64,000 nt of DNA from Plasmopara viticola (taxonomy: Eukaryota > Oomycota > Peronosporomycetes > Peronosporales > Peronosporaceae). Location of the stretch: the NCBI GenBank assembly GCA_001695595.3, contig MBPM02000025.1:372001-436000 (forward strand), in the 5' to 3' direction. The first letter of the stretch is position 1, and each line of letters begins with the position of its first letter. The notes below the pieces were generated by a model. It was not told where the DNA came from. It saw only the letters and a list, made by a program, of their open reading frames with translations, and made no database searches. Made by a program: the position numbers and the translations under genes. Positions 11,787-23,148 of this stretch are shown piece by piece.

Positions 11787-12807
11787 ATGGTATATGTGGA
11801 CCTGAATGTGCGCGCGACGGCGCGAGTGTCAGCAGGCGAGCTGCAGCGATGTTTGTGGCCACTTTGTATCAGTGTATTGTAAACTAGTAAGGCTTATGAT
11901 GTTGCTGCCTTTAAGTAGGATACAGAACCGTGTGCGTCAATGTTGACTACGATGGCAACAAGAAGCTCGATCCAGTGACGATGCTGCCAGATTTACCGCA
12001 AATAGCGCAAAAAGACAAGGTTGAGAAGGTCCTTAAGCGAGCTAAGCTATACACCGCATCTCCGGAAAGTGGCTTGCACTTGAAGGATGATCATTGTACA
12101 GCTAATAAGAAGGCACTAAGGCAGCGCAAGCGTATCACACTCAAGTTGGAGGAGGTGGCAGACGCACAAAAACTCGTAGGTTTAAATACTTTTGTGTATC
12201 TCGCTGGTGTGAAGAGAAGCTCACTGTTCTTGAGCTGCTGCAGATAGCATCGGATGAGGTAAAGGTATACGACGTTGTAGCCGCCGAGGCTATGACACCC
12301 AAGGTGTTTCAATTTTTGTGTGAGCAAGGCGACATTGACTTGATCACATTTGACGTCACAAATCGGCTACCATTTCAATTGAAGCGACCATGGGTGCGTG
12401 GTGCTTTGTATTGTTGCTAATCTTATCAACTAGTAAGATTATCTCACTCAACGTAATTTCGATCTTAGATTGCCACTGCAATGAAGCGTGGTCTCTACTT
12501 TGAAATTACATATACACCGTGCCTTGGTGATACTGCTGGTCGACGATACTTCTTCTCCAATGCTAGCAATTTGGTCCGTTTCACAAATGGAAAGAATTTG
12601 GTTTTCTCTAGCAGTGCAACTCGCGACATTCTACTTCGTTCACCTTATGATGTCATAAACATCGGGCTCTTAGCTGGACTGAAATACGGTCAAGCGCTTG
12701 ACGCGATTTCCACATCATGTCTGGCTGTACTTGAGCACGCAGATAGGCGAAGAGGAATAATAGGGGGCGTGCAGGTGCAAGACACGGAAAATCTTGCCAT
12801 CGATTAA
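11787..12807 (+). CDS. RPP30: RNase P/MRP protein subunit p30, left copy
   Basis: The ATG at 11787 starts MVYVDLNV, matching the first strand of the p30 barrel. Intron 1 is about 47-48 nt (5' end near 11872-11879, 3' end near 11918 or 11925; two phase-compatible choices). Exon 2 continues TVCVNVDYDG and ends near 12180. A very short intron (35-44 nt) precedes LTVLELLQIASDEVKVYDVVA. Intron 3 is 12394-12468, and the last exon (12469-12807) holds AMKRGLYFEITY, RRYFFSNASNLV, GKNLVFSSSA and RSPYDVINIGLL, the conserved p30 core. The family is a TIM-barrel-like protein of nuclear RNase P and RNase MRP, acting in tRNA 5' maturation and rRNA processing. No internal stop is needed in the spliced model. 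The stop lies 43 bp from the convergent POLE3 stop. Confidence 0.93.
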
Positions 12808-12850
12808 TCACGTCGTATTAACCTTAGGATTGACTTTCGTTTTCAAGCCT

Positions 12851-13541
12851 CTATGATTGATCCATTAACTCCGCAAAGTCGTCATCGCTGACAATTGTCT
12901 CCTCGTCTCTTGCAAGTTTGTTATCAGATTCCTCCTCTCTCACACCTTCATCTTGTACAGCTTTGAGGGGTGAATTTTCGATCTCCTCGGCATCCGATGG
13001 CTCGTCCACTGACATCACGCCATCATCGTCGTCTCCCTCGTTTGTGTCAATGGCCACATCGTCCAGCTGCTCAACAACCTCGTTGGTAGTATCGCCACCC
13101 TCCTCCTCTTCCTCAGCCACAATGTTCTTTTGTTTTATCTGACAAGCGGCAGCCTTTGCTTCTGTAGCAGCAATAGATTTCAGTTTATTGTTGATTCCGT
13201 GTGGCACCAAACACTTACCACGCAGGCACGCCTCAATAGGATCAATAAAGTGCTCAAAGTCTGCGTCTCGTAGCGTCTGTAGCACATCCTTTAGTGTAAT
13301 AGTGCTGCGTTTGTTGGCTATCGAAGTTTCGTGCGCTCTGCAGCAATCGCACCAGTAGTCGGTCAGCAAATTTACCATAAGCAATAACGCTTTGATTGCC
13401 GCACAAGGATGCCAAATACAGGGTGAATACACTGGTCGCAGAATTAAGCGTCTGTCTCGCATCCTTCGTCAATATTGCGCGGTCCGGTAGCGTCCTCTTT
13501 ACAGCGCGTGCGGTCAAACTAGACGCATGCTCGTGCTCCAT
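12851..13541 (-). CDS. POLE3: DNA polymerase epsilon subunit 3 / DPB4-like histone-fold protein, left (intact) copy
   Basis: Three exons join in phase: 13405-13541, 13219-13337 and 12851-13161, with GT-AG introns of 67 and 57 nt, giving 188 residues. The histone fold is spread over exons 1 and 2: LPDRAILTKDARQTLNSA, then VFTLYLAS continuing into AHETSIANKR, then TLKDVLQTLRDADFEHFI and IEACLRE, the order seen in POLE3/Dpb4. The C-terminus is a long Asp/Glu-rich tail, also usual in the family. The protein pairs with POLE4/Dpb3 in polymerase epsilon and in CHRAC-type remodellers, binding DNA in the nucleus. The second intron has a perfect GTAAGT donor. It is divergent from the gene at 13551 (9-bp spacer between ATGs) and convergent with RPP30. 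Confidence 0.9.
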
Positions 13542-13550
13542 ATAGTAAGA

Positions 13551-14104
13551 ATGGCAGCTAGAAATCCTCAGTCACAATATTTGGTGTGTCAAAAAACAAA
13601 AGTAGCGCCTATTGCTGGGCAAATGAATGACGCTGGTGTCCGCGATGCAGAGCTTGCAGCGTGCGTTGCAACTCTTCAAAAGCTGCATAAAGACAAACAT
13701 TGCCAGCAGTATCCGCAGCTAGTGCGATTAGAGCTGCTACTAATGACGCTGGTCCCGGTATAATAGACCTGTTCTTTCAACAGGTAGCGACAATGTTTGT
13801 CAAGAGTGCATCAAAAGTGCGCAAGGCAATACGCGCAAGGCAATACGCGCTTGACCAGCAATGTGTAAGCAACACAAGATCGCTTGCAAGCGAATCGCGC
13901 AGTGGCGCTTCAGACACAAAATCCGCAGCTTGCCAACGTTCCGGACGGAGAGCGGCGGTGGACGGACACGAGATAAAACCGGAAAAGAACGCTATAAAGA
14001 TGTTTACTATCTTAGGGCTTGCTACACGTGTAAGGTCACATTTCGCGAGCTCCATCACTTCTACGACCGGACTCTGTCCGGCCTGGGCTGAGTTTAATTA
14101 CTAG
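13551..14104 (+). pseudogene. Unidentified gene next to POLE3, left copy, frame broken
   Basis: The ATG at 13551 opens a frame (MAARNPQSQYLV...) that stops at 13761-13763. The right-arm copy shows a longer frame in which the sequence after QKLHK continues; the left lacks one A in the AAAAGA run near 13690, shifting its frame. The rest is visible in another frame, ending near 14104. A 14-bp tandem duplication (unit GCAAGGCAATACGC, 13821-13848), absent from the right copy, is a second left-specific change. No domain is recognised; the middle has a hydrophobic stretch and the end has EHEIKPEKNA-like residues. The right copy is damaged near its start, so neither copy looks fully intact. Confidence 0.5.
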
Positions 14105-14117
14105 ATGCGTTTCTCAA

Positions 14118-14369
14118 ATGCCAAATTACGGGAATTATGTCGCAATTGTTACCGGTGCACGAGTAAAATTGGGCTACGAGTTTATACCTAAGCAGCTGCA
14201 GAGTGGAGCAAAGGTGGTGGCCGCAATGCGATTTCCTAAAGATGCTGCAATTCGGAAAAGGGTTTTGAAGTGTGGATCAATCGGTTGCAATTGCACGGCA
14301 TGGACGGACTCTCGTGAACCATGGGTGATTGACTGGACACTTGACATCTCAATGAACAACGCAGTTTGA
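14118..14369 (+). pseudogene. Short-chain dehydrogenase/reductase N-terminal relic, left copy
   Basis: The frame begins close to VAIVTGARVKLGYE, the Rossmann-fold cofactor-binding start of SDR enzymes (TGxxxxxG-like pattern). It continues SGAKVVAAMRFPKDAA, the second strand and its cofactor-selecting region, then loses resemblance. The catalytic Ser, Tyr and Lys region is absent. The right arm holds a more decayed copy (about 56440-56715). This is a fragment, not a working enzyme. Confidence 0.65.
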
Positions 14370-14433
14370 ACGATTAGACATCCCGTGCACTTCTACAAAC
14401 ACTTGCTTGAATGCGATGTGGCACCGGCGATGG

Positions 14434-14606
14434 AAAACATGACAAAAATCAACCAGCTTCTTTGTGGCAATACAAACCTTCTTGGCAGTGCGTCTTCTAG
14501 TGAGAATATTATAAAGAATGATATCGGTGTCAATGGTAACGTTATCCTCAAATCTGGCGAGGATGCCTCGCTTTCTGCATCAATGCACCTTTCGCCTTAT
14601 TGCTGA
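14434..14606 (+). other. Short conserved ORF remnant, left copy
   Basis: About 57 codons from an ATG end in a Ser-rich segment (GEDASLSASMHLSPYC) at 14604-14606. The right arm keeps the same frame and ending (56225-56413). No family is recognised. It may be the far end of the gene that supplied the SDR relic, or an independent small ORF. Confidence 0.3.
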
Positions 14607-14690
14607 AGACCGGTCATTGTTCCAAGAAAATCTAAATAATTGAGTGTGGGGAAAAAAGCATATATACATATATTACATGACTGTTACTGC

Positions 14691-15515
14691 ATGCAGAAAA
14701 TATTTTCAGGACTCTGTTGGTTGATGTACTGGCGACATGCACAAAATATACACTGACGTATTTAATAAATAAGTAATCACTCTTGGTCGTAAATGATCTC
14801 TTAGCCCGTTTAAAGAAGATCAGTCGACTCGATAGACCCAGATAGACGACTAAGCAATTGTTTGAGGTCACAAGAACCGACAAACTCTTGACCTATGTGA
14901 CTTTGCGAAAAAGAGAAAGTCTTCTTTCGACTAATTTGAAAGCAGCCATAAGTTTGCTCGGATCCCGAAAAAACAAAAGCCGTTGCGGAGTGTCCTAAGC
15001 TAAACCCTCAAAAGGATAGGTAGCGAGAGTTGTTAGCTTTAGTCTGCTATTTGCGCAAATATGCTTATCGTACGATCTTCCGAATGGGTTTTGTCGATAT
15101 AAAAAAACTACACCAGGGTGCTTTCAAAAGTTTGAACGAAATCATTTTAGTTGGTACGCACCAATTTGAGCTCTGCCAGACAAAGAAAAGCCGTTTAACG
15201 GTGATTGTGACTCTTTGAACTATGCCGTCGAGTATTCATTACTGAAGCTCAGAATTTTATGACTCAACAATGGCGATTGCAAATTTGGTGCTCAAGCGTA
15301 TTCCGCATGCTGCTTCGCCCGAGCAATTCGTGGCTTTGGTGGGTGTTGCCATTGCTTAATTACTACTAATGATTCTATCGTTCATTGTTTATCTCAACGA
15401 TTTCGTTAGACTATTCACAATAATCGGACTCGGAGATGAGCTTGAAAATTTGCTGGGTCTACTTTAATGGTGTGGGAGTGATGAAATGAAACGTACGTGG
15501 CTTCGCATCTCGAAT
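14691..15515. other. Spacer beyond the left arm
   Basis: No intact gene. A 62-codon frame at 15030-15218 and a stretch near 15269 (MAIANLVLKRIPHAAS) look protein-like but match nothing I can name. The duplication boundary lies at the start of this interval. Confidence 0.3.
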
Positions 15516-15517
15516 CT

Positions 15518-15778
15518 CTATTGAGTCTCTATCGAATGCTTCGTAGCAAAAAAGAACTTTGCGTGTCGTTTGTATCTCTGATATCTACGCACGCAAAACA
15601 CCGCCACCTTCGAAACTTTCTTGACGGGGACGTGCTGCTTTAGTTCGGAAATTTTGCGAATTGTTGGACCCACAACGAGATCGGCAATTTCAATAGCTGG
15701 TTGCCCATCAACACAAAGTGGTGATTGGGCAACCACGACTTCTGTATGGACGCAGTCGAGTACAACCTGCACTGGCAT
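15518..15778 (-). pseudogene. Probable downstream relic of the VPS13-like gene
   Basis: An 86-codon open frame on the same strand as the VPS13-like gene contains alternating hydrophobic segments (VQVVLDCVHTEVVVAQSP), the beta-strand style of VPS13/RBG lipid-transfer proteins. It lies about 1.2 kb past the last clear VPS13-like exon. Sequence between them (15.8-16.9 kb) has stops in all minus frames and a retroposon insertion. The assignment rests on style and position only. Confidence 0.3.
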
Positions 15779-16454
15779 AAGGCGTTTTGTCGTTAGGAAT
15801 ACAACTTCGTGTCTATCTTTAGCGATCTAATAGCATAAGTGGGATCCTAACGAGCACGCGCTTAGCAAACTTGATTTTTACTCTTCCCACACACCAAGAA
15901 TGCGGCTTTCGAAGATGCCGTCGTGCTGTATGTCTTTATCTTACAAAGTGCATTAGCTGATTGGCTTAGTGGCTATGTACTCTTTTTCTTACAATACAAG
16001 TAGATCATCTCGCGCAATTACCGTCAGAAGAGCCTTTGGGCAGAAAAGTACAATTGACGGCCACGGGGTCAGCCTTTTAAGACTTTTTAAAGCCGAGAGA
16101 GTTTCGAGGCATAGAGTTGATACTCCAGATCCAGTACTGGATGGTCGAATGGGTCGAACGCTGGTGCAAAGAAAAGATACGATGCAGTTGTCGGCTTCGA
16201 ATTTGTGTGTCTATAGTATGAAGCCGACATACACAATTGGAGAAGCTCCAAACGTTGACGAAGAGCAAGCAGGCACTTGTTTTGTAAATGGCATTTGCGA
16301 TATTAGCGTGTCTGGTTAGGTTGACCTCTTATTAAACGATATACGTTTTTCAAGCAAATTTCGCCAATTTGGTGGAATGAACAACAACTTGCTTTCGATG
16401 AATAAATTGGCTGTAGTGTTGTAGTAAAGAATTAGCCACAACATCTCAATTAAG

Positions 16455-16572
16455 ACCTCGGTGCTGGCTGCACTGCCCGCCGAACGAGACCCGACGTATG
16501 CGGACACCACTCTATGCCGTGGACTAGCCAGACTGAGCCTAGCACGTGCATAACTTGGCAACGTAATACATT
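16455..16572 (+). mobile_element. 5'-truncated SINE-like element with perfect target-site duplication
   Basis: The 118-bp insert matches the 3' part of the repeats at 40712-41039 and 49869-50189. It is flanked by identical 14-bp copies of ACATCTCAATTAAG (16441-16454 and 16573-16586). 5' truncation plus a 14-bp duplication is the signature of LINE-type target-primed insertion. Confidence 0.85.
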
Positions 16573-16938
16573 ACATCTCAATTAAGGATGTGCGCAAATT
16601 TTAGCCCATAAGTGTCTGATTGATGCAGCTTCTAAGAAAGCAATCTGATTGTGACGAGGCATGCCATCTATTTATCAGCTAGCGGATCCGTCACACGAGG
16701 GTGGATGCCTTTAGCTTCACAGCTTCGAAGTAATTGTTCTCGGCGGGTTTGATACATAATAGTATGCTGCACCACATAAACTTATGCAAAGAGGCCGATC
16801 AAGAGTAACGCTACAAACTCGCGTTAATTATAATATTGTCTTTAGTGTAGAGGAACCTAAGACAAAAAGGTAGAAAGTTTATTAGAGAAGAATGAGAATA
16901 GAGACGAAGAAGTCATTACGACATGAGTTAGTATCCTA

Positions 16939-19900
16939 CTAAAATTTAACGAAGTGCGTGATATGGCGAATAACCGCCGCGCGGCCTCGTTGCGTGGATC
17001 GGTAAACGACACGAACACCGGCAACATCCAAGATGCATTCATCCATTGATGGACGGTTTAGTAGTCGACAAGCTATCGCTTGCAGCCTTATGTTTACATC
17101 TTCGCACGTGTCTGTAGATTTAATTGCCTCGAAATTTCTTACGATTTGGCCACCAAGAGGCTTTTCGACGTGACTGGTGTACGCTGACACTTTAAGCTCT
17201 AGTGTGCCGACTTCAACTTCAAATGTCGAAGAGCGCAGAAGCAGTGCATTAAGAAAAAGTGTCGTTCTTGCTTTCCTCTTTAGCTCCTGTTGGTCCACTG
17301 GGACGCAAAAGGCACCATCAGCGGCATTAATTTTGTTGTATACGCGTGGACTTGTATTGTGTCTTGGAAAATGTCTTCGGGTCGGCAGCAAAGCAATTAA
17401 TTTATGGCAAGCATCTCGGAACAAGGAAAAGTGCGTCAAAGTCACCAAATTCAGGTCTGGTTTACAACGTTTAAAATATTAGTCAATCACGGCATTTACA
17501 GTTTATATGAACGTACTTGTCAACTGGAATTCATGAGGAGTTGCTTGACCCACAATTGCGTTCATTGCACCTTCGTCGTAGTTGATCGTAACGGGGCCAA
17601 CGCACAATTTTCCTTTTAGGCTTACTTCTTCATCTCCTTCATTGGCCACTTCGTGCGCTGAGTACTTCAACCCAATGTACAAGAATCCGTCTTCTGGAGA
17701 ACGGATATAATTACTCGATATCCAATTATACTCGGTGAGTCCCAAGTCAATGCTGAAGTTTTCACGAAGAAGTTGAGGCTGTCCGCTCATTGTCACAATT
17801 AGCAATCCAATGCGTGCTTCCATTAAGACACGCAAGAAAGGTGTTCTACAATGAAGCATTGCACCACTACATCCATCCATGCAAATTTTGACGATAACCT
17901 TATTTCTTGTTGACTGTGCACAGTCTAAGTTATTCGCACCTATCCTAAGTCGGATTGCCACGGGACCAGTGTGCCAATTAAATAGAGGAAGTACTCGAAA
18001 CACATTGTAAAGCCAAGCAGGAAAGAGCTGTCTCTCAATCCGTGACGTAGTATGACGACTAACATGCGGCTTTTGAATCCACTCTTGGAACGGTCTAGTT
18101 GGACTTAATTGGTTGCAGATCGAAGAGGATCGAAGTCGCGACTTAGTGGGAGACGCAAGTCGTGTAGAAGATTTATTTACTGAACACGCAATAGTCGATC
18201 CTCGCTTGTGACGACTCACGTTCGCGTCTGACACCGAATCGTGCATTGACCTTGTAAAAACACTATCGACGGAATAACGTCTGCTATGTTGCACTACGTG
18301 ATCTGACGTAAATTCACGAGGTGCCACTAAAACTCCCATCGTGGACGAACTACGCGTTGGAGAGGGAGGAGCTGAGGTAGAATCTCTTCGAAGCTGCTGC
18401 TCTGCCAGAGCCCGACAGATCCGTTGCTCATACACGGACATGGTGGCAACAAAGTCTGAAAGTTCCCAAATTTCTTCGTGGCTTAGTGCGTCATATTGCG
18501 GCAAAGGTCGGCGTCTCGGAGATGGTGGAGAAGGTAGGGCTTTGTCTGCATTTGAATCCACACTAGACTGATCCTGCAAAAATCCTAATCCCAAAAGAGC
18601 CTTTCGTCGACCGTATAATGCAATCTCCATGGCATCGGGACTTAAATTGCGTACATACAAGTGCATGTAGCGCTGGCGACGAATGTTTTGAGATTCCTTG
18701 CCCACAATGTCGTCAAAGTACCACCATTTTCTAGGATTTCTTTCTTTATCGCCAGATTTATTCTCGGATATTGGCTGTTGATGTGCAATGCACCGAAATG
18801 CATATCTCCACATGTTGCGGAGCCATGGCCTTGACTTGCATACTTTTTCATGACACATAGTAGCACTTTCTTCGTCACTCATCGGCAAAGGAAGAAGAGC
18901 ACTGGCCGATACTCTGACATTTATTGGTGTGCAACGGTCTCGATCAATACAGGATGGACGCCATTGCCAGGTGCGCGCACGTTTGCAGTAAGCGACTACG
19001 TGCTCCAATTCTACCAACATTGCGGCAATTTGATCAAAATTGATGTTAAGCTCGATCGCTTCCGTAGCAATGTCAAATGCAGTCAGTACAGGCCTTGGCG
19101 AGCCTCGGTCATTGTCAACATTTGGCTGAGCTCGTTCAAAGTCGAGCTTAGCCCAAACAACGCGAGCAAACACAAACTCACAATGTTCAGCTCGAACGAA
19201 GGGCATCAAAGTTTGTTTCTTGAAACGCTCTAGCGCATTTCCAAGCGTATATTGACGCGATGAGGGTTCGAGCTGACAAGATGGGGAATTGGTAGCCGCA
19301 TTGAAATGCTCTGCTGCAGCTGAAGTTGTTTTAGTGTCAATTGATGTTATCCAGTACGGGCTCGCGTCGAGGTCGGTATATAATGATATGTTCTCGATCG
19401 TGAGCAGTTTGGACAGGTAATTATCGGTTGCTTCGGGATATTTGACCCACGGTTGTTGACGTCGTTGTAAGATTTGATGTTCCATCTCACGAGGGGCGAA
19501 GCGAATAATCTACACAAAGAATTAGCAGAACGCTCTCTGTTACGTAAAGATAAACTTTTTTCTCACCGGGATATATAGACCGTAAGCAAAGAGATTGTCG
19601 CTGCGTGGACTCTATCATATGAATGAAAACATTCACGTGAGATCAAAGTTTGCATCTTAAGGCAATGGATAGTGATAACACACCTCTACCCGGACGTGAA
19701 AACGCTCGAGCTGAATAATCGTGTCTGCTTTGACCGGTTGTATTCGACTCTGCGTTGGTACAAATCTCACCATTATTTGACGTGATTAACGCTTTAGAAC
19801 TAGAGCTTTGAACAGACCCATATCCATTTAACAGGTGAGGTGAACGATGAGTTGTCTTTCTTAACGGCCGCCGGAACTCCAAAGCATTGACAAATCGCAA

Positions 19901-20361
19901 TCAAAAGCTCCTTGGCGTAACGAATAAGCAAATCCTTATCCCACTGTACGTGATTGGGTTTCAATACAAGACAAAGATCGCTGATACTAATTTCCAGTGG
20001 CCATCCCGCCACAGCACCCACGAGACCCTCGACTGTGATATTGCCAACGTACCCAGCGGACAACTCGAACGGCAGCTGAAGTAGATTAATTAGCTACAAA
20101 TGTGATGACTTATCGTTAGTAATTTTAACATTTTGTACTCGTAACGAAACCCACGGTAGGCTTGAGGAAGACGTCGGTGAGCTTAAAGTGGCTAGACTCT
20201 GATTGACACAAGAAAAAGATACAAAATCAGAGAGAGCAAAAGTCGTTGATGGAACGCATCAAAATTCGACCGAAGAGATCGCCGGCATAGAGAGAGATAT
20301 TGCTTTTCTGCACATCCAGAAAGAACTCATTCAGGACCTGCTGAAGCACACCAAGGATCAT
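16939..20361 (-). pseudogene. VPS13-like: VPS13-like lipid-transfer protein gene, 5' portion, truncated
   Basis: The start exon (ATG at 20359-20361) reads MILGVLQQVLNEFFLDVQ, a chorein-type N-terminus. A second exon (about 19840-20095) holds LPFELSAGYVGNITVEGL and WPLEISISDLCLVLKPN. A 660-codon block (about 17512-19485) starts near the REMEHQ segment and contains the RKWW motif and RQRYMHLYVR, typical of the N-terminal third of VPS13. A GTACGT-donor intron near 17450-17511 joins it in frame to 16939-17448. Then the frame stops at HFVKF. VPS13 proteins are usually over 3000 residues and form a bridge moving lipids between membranes; only about 900-1000 are here, and the second chorein block was not found. 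The rest is replaced by decayed sequence and the duplication boundary. It could still make a short protein, but is more likely a broken gene. Confidence 0.62.
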
Positions 20362-20436
20362 GATGAATAATAGAGTATGAGCGACGTTTCGGGGTACTTC
20401 ATCGCTGCACACTATATGCCTTTTTATGCACAAGCT

Positions 20437-20545
20437 GAGCGGCTCCCAATGGTGGATTTAGTTTAATCTTATTGGCTAAAATCAAGGGGTACTAGGAGTT
20501 TACCAGAAGGGTACCGGCAGTTTAACGGTTCCCTATTATTTGTAT
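20437..20545 (+). repeat. Dispersed repeat, copy 1 (matches about 23318-23410)
   Basis: The block beginning GGCTCCCAATGGTGGATTT and ending ACGGTTCCCTATT is repeated in the same orientation at about 23318-23410 with scattered mismatches. Both copies flank the Crinkler/dynein interval. It is likely part of a transposon terminal region. A weaker match to the GGTGGATTT core lies near 55855-55890. Confidence 0.6.
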
Positions 20546-20631
20546 CTGCATTTGCTCAATTACTTGAATGGTAAAATGCTCCATTTGATTGGCTGAAATG
20601 CGCTGTGAAGATACATCCCCCACTCACTCAA

Positions 20632-21107
20632 ATGGATGACATGACAAAGCTATTCTGCGCGGTTTCGGGGAGAAAGGAAACGCCTTCTCCGTCAAGATCG
20701 ATGCGAGCGAGTCCGTGAATGATTTGAAGAAGACCATCAGGAAGGAGAATGACATTACAATCACATGTGATGCTCGGGAACTGCAGCCGTTTCTTGCCCG
20801 AGATGTCGACGCGTGGTTGGATCCCAGCACAGATGATGGGCGGAAGCTTAAGAGAGGGGAACAGACTGCTTATATTAAAGCTCTGACACACGAAGACAAA
20901 GAAGTTCTGGAAGAGTTCGGCCTCGAAGAGATTATCGAGGGGATGCCAGAACCGGGGACCAAGCAAATTTTATGTGTTGCTTTTGTTTCAAAAGGTGATC
21001 AGGAGACAAGAATAGATTTCTACTTGCACCCGTCGATCTGTGCCGTTAATCGTTGCGTAGACACGGAACCAAAAATGAATTTGAACTGGCTGTTTCTTTT
21101 TTCTTAA
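20632..21107 (+). pseudogene. Crinkler (CRN) effector N-terminal relic
   Basis: The ATG at 20632 is followed by KLFCAV, the characteristic CRN start. A one-base offset near 20665 puts the remainder in the next frame, where DLKKTIRKEND, the LFLAK-like motif (PFLARDVDAWL) and a DWL-like region follow to about 20970. The terminal HVLVVVP-type segment and the whole C-terminal effector module are missing, replaced by unrelated sequence ending at 21107. CRN proteins are oomycete host-translocated effectors. This copy is broken by the frameshift and truncation and sits among transposon repeats, a usual setting for the family. Confidence 0.72.
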
Positions 21108-21487
21108 GCTAATTGCTTGTCGAATATCTGTCATTGAAGCAAATCATTCTCGTCTGCAGGTCACTTGATCATACAGGCCAGGACCAACGAGCTTTGAGAA
21201 TTCAAAACATCGTCTGAATTAAAGACACGATCACAACACTATCGGTTTAGACAGGCTATCAGAAAGAAGCGCATATCTGCACCACAGCTTACTTTCACGA
21301 ACTTTTGTCGATACTTTTGAAAACGACTATTTAGTGAGCCAGCAACATATAATTTTGATAGCATCAAGATGTGCTTACAGCACGCTCCAAATCTGGCTTT
21401 GCCGGACGAGACAAAGACGTTTGCGTGTTTGACTAGGCTATTCGTTGTCTCATGAACTCTAAGCCTTTGTATCGAAACAAGATACGT

Positions 21488-21588
21488 ACTTTATCTCTGT
21501 TAATGAACACAGTGTTTTTTCAACTAATTAAAAGAGAAAGTAATACCCATCCGGTACCCCTTTTTGTCAACTGCTTTGTTTTTAAGAA
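21488..21588 (+). repeat. Left inverted repeat enclosing the dynein fragment
   Basis: About 100 bp running from ACTTTATCTCTGTTAATG to TTTAAGAAA matches the reverse complement of 23219-23320 at roughly 90 percent by eye. The two copies face each other across the dynein heavy-chain fragment, as terminal inverted repeats of one element would. Confidence 0.8.
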
Positions 21589-23130
21589 ATGTCTCCTACT
21601 CACCTCTTGTATAATTCGCCTGAGCGTCAACAGGACATGAAGGGTAATGATCAGCGTGCCTTGGGTAAATACTTGGACCACCAGCGAGCTGCCTTTTCTC
21701 ACTTTTACTTCGTGCGTGACGAAGACTTGTTGGAAATGATTGGCAATAGCAAAGAGCCGATGCAAATCCAGCGCAATATTTCAAAAATGTTTGCTGGCAT
21801 TTCTTCGCTAGAGATAGAGAATACTACAAGTGCAAATCTTGGAATGGTTTCACGTGAAGGTGAAGTTGTTCACTTTAAGGAACCCGTGAAGACGGCAGAC
21901 GAAACCCGCATTAATATCTGGTTAGGCAAGGTAGACGAGCACATGCGAAAGACTCTATCGCTACTTTTAGAGGAAGTTGTACGCAATTATTCGACAAGTG
22001 ATAAGGCTGACGCGTATTCGAAATGGGTCTCAGAGTTTTTTTCGGGAATCCATTCTTGCTACTCAAGTTCAATGGTCAAAAAAAGTTGAGAGCGTCTTGA
22101 ATGCTGGAGAGGAACATCTATCTGTTGTTGGTGAACAGCTGAATAAGTTGCTGATCATTTTGAGTGAGCGTCATGACGGATGTAAAGAACGATGTGCGTA
22201 AAAAGTATGGACAATTGATTGCAGAGCTTGTGCACCAGAAGAGCGTTACAAGCCGATTAAGCCATGCCAAGGTAAGCACAGTAAAAGATTTCCGATGGCT
22301 GTATCACATGCGTCACTACTTCCAAGCGAGTCAAACCCGTTAAAGAGACTTACTTTTCGGTTTCTAACGGCAGCATTTCGTATGGATTTGAGTACGCTAA
22401 TGTCGGTGAGAGGCTTGTGCAAACTCCTATTACAGAGCGTTGCTAACTCACATTGACACAGGCATTAAACTTTGGTATGAATTGCAATTCAATCGGTCCT
22501 GCGGGCACAGGAAAAACAGAGTCGGTGAAGACTCTGGAATCTGCTGGGCCGCTTTGTGCTGGTTCTTAATTGTGACGAGCACTTCGATTATCAAGCGATC
22601 AGTTTGGTTGGGCTATGCCAAGTGGGCGCATGAGGGTGCTTTGATGAGATTAATTGTTTTGAGGAGCGCGTGTTTTCTGCCGTATCGCAACAAATTTGGC
22701 AATTCAAAGCGGGGTGTCGTCCTTGAAGGGCGGTAAGGCTGCTGTCAACTCAAACACTCACCAATGGCAGAGACTTCACTACTACTATCGAGTTTCTCAG
22801 CAAGAGCGTAAAGCTTCATCCTGATGTAGGAATCTTTGAAATGATGAACCCAGGTTGCGCTGGTCGATCGAACTTACCCGACAACTTAAAGCAACTATTT
22901 CGGAGTATAGCAATGGTTGCTCCAGATCGCGAAAAATTCGCACAAGTAATAAATTTTTTCTCAGGGTATAACCACAGCTGAGAAAATCTCAGCCAAAGTC
23001 GTACTTTTGTTCAATTTATGCGAGTATCAGTTGTCAAAGCATCCTCACTACGATTTCGTCCTTATGAGCGTGCATGAGAACCGCCGACTTTGCCTCTTCC
23101 AAAGTGCTGTACGAGAGCTCTCTAGGGGGT
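21589..23130 (+). pseudogene. DYNC1H1-like: Cytoplasmic dynein heavy chain fragment (linker to AAA1)
   Basis: A 166-codon frame (21589-22089) carries LGKYLDHQRAAFSHFYFV, DEDLLEMIGNSKEP and ISKMFAGIS, the dynein linker signature. Frame changes follow: VQWSKKVESVLNAG near 22050, DFRWLYHMRHYFQ near 22290, the Walker A loop GPAGTGKT at 22495-22518, EMMNPG and [12 protein letters not shown] near 22840-22900, and NLCEYQLSKHPHYDF near 23010. The order matches linker, AAA1 and the start of the next module of a cytoplasmic dynein 1 heavy chain. At least four frameshifts or stops occur, and the ~4500-residue remainder is absent. The fragment is enclosed by the inverted repeats at 21488-21588 and 23219-23320, suggesting capture by a transposon. 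Confidence 0.88.
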
Positions 23131-23148
23131 TGCATAGTATCCATTGCG

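Larger units (their letters stand above)
7228..14690 (+). repeat. Left arm of a large inverted segmental duplication
   Basis: Gene content and nucleotide sequence match the reverse complement of about 56135-64000: LRRC9-like, RPS15, RPP30, POLE3, an unidentified gene and an SDR relic, in mirror order. Homology fades near 14690, where the left continues CTGCATGCAG and the right does not. The arm probably begins further left, near 4.9 kb, but the matching right portion lies beyond the window. Identity is patchy: nearly complete around RPS15/RPP30 and clearly lower around POLE3 and outward. Confidence 0.9.
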
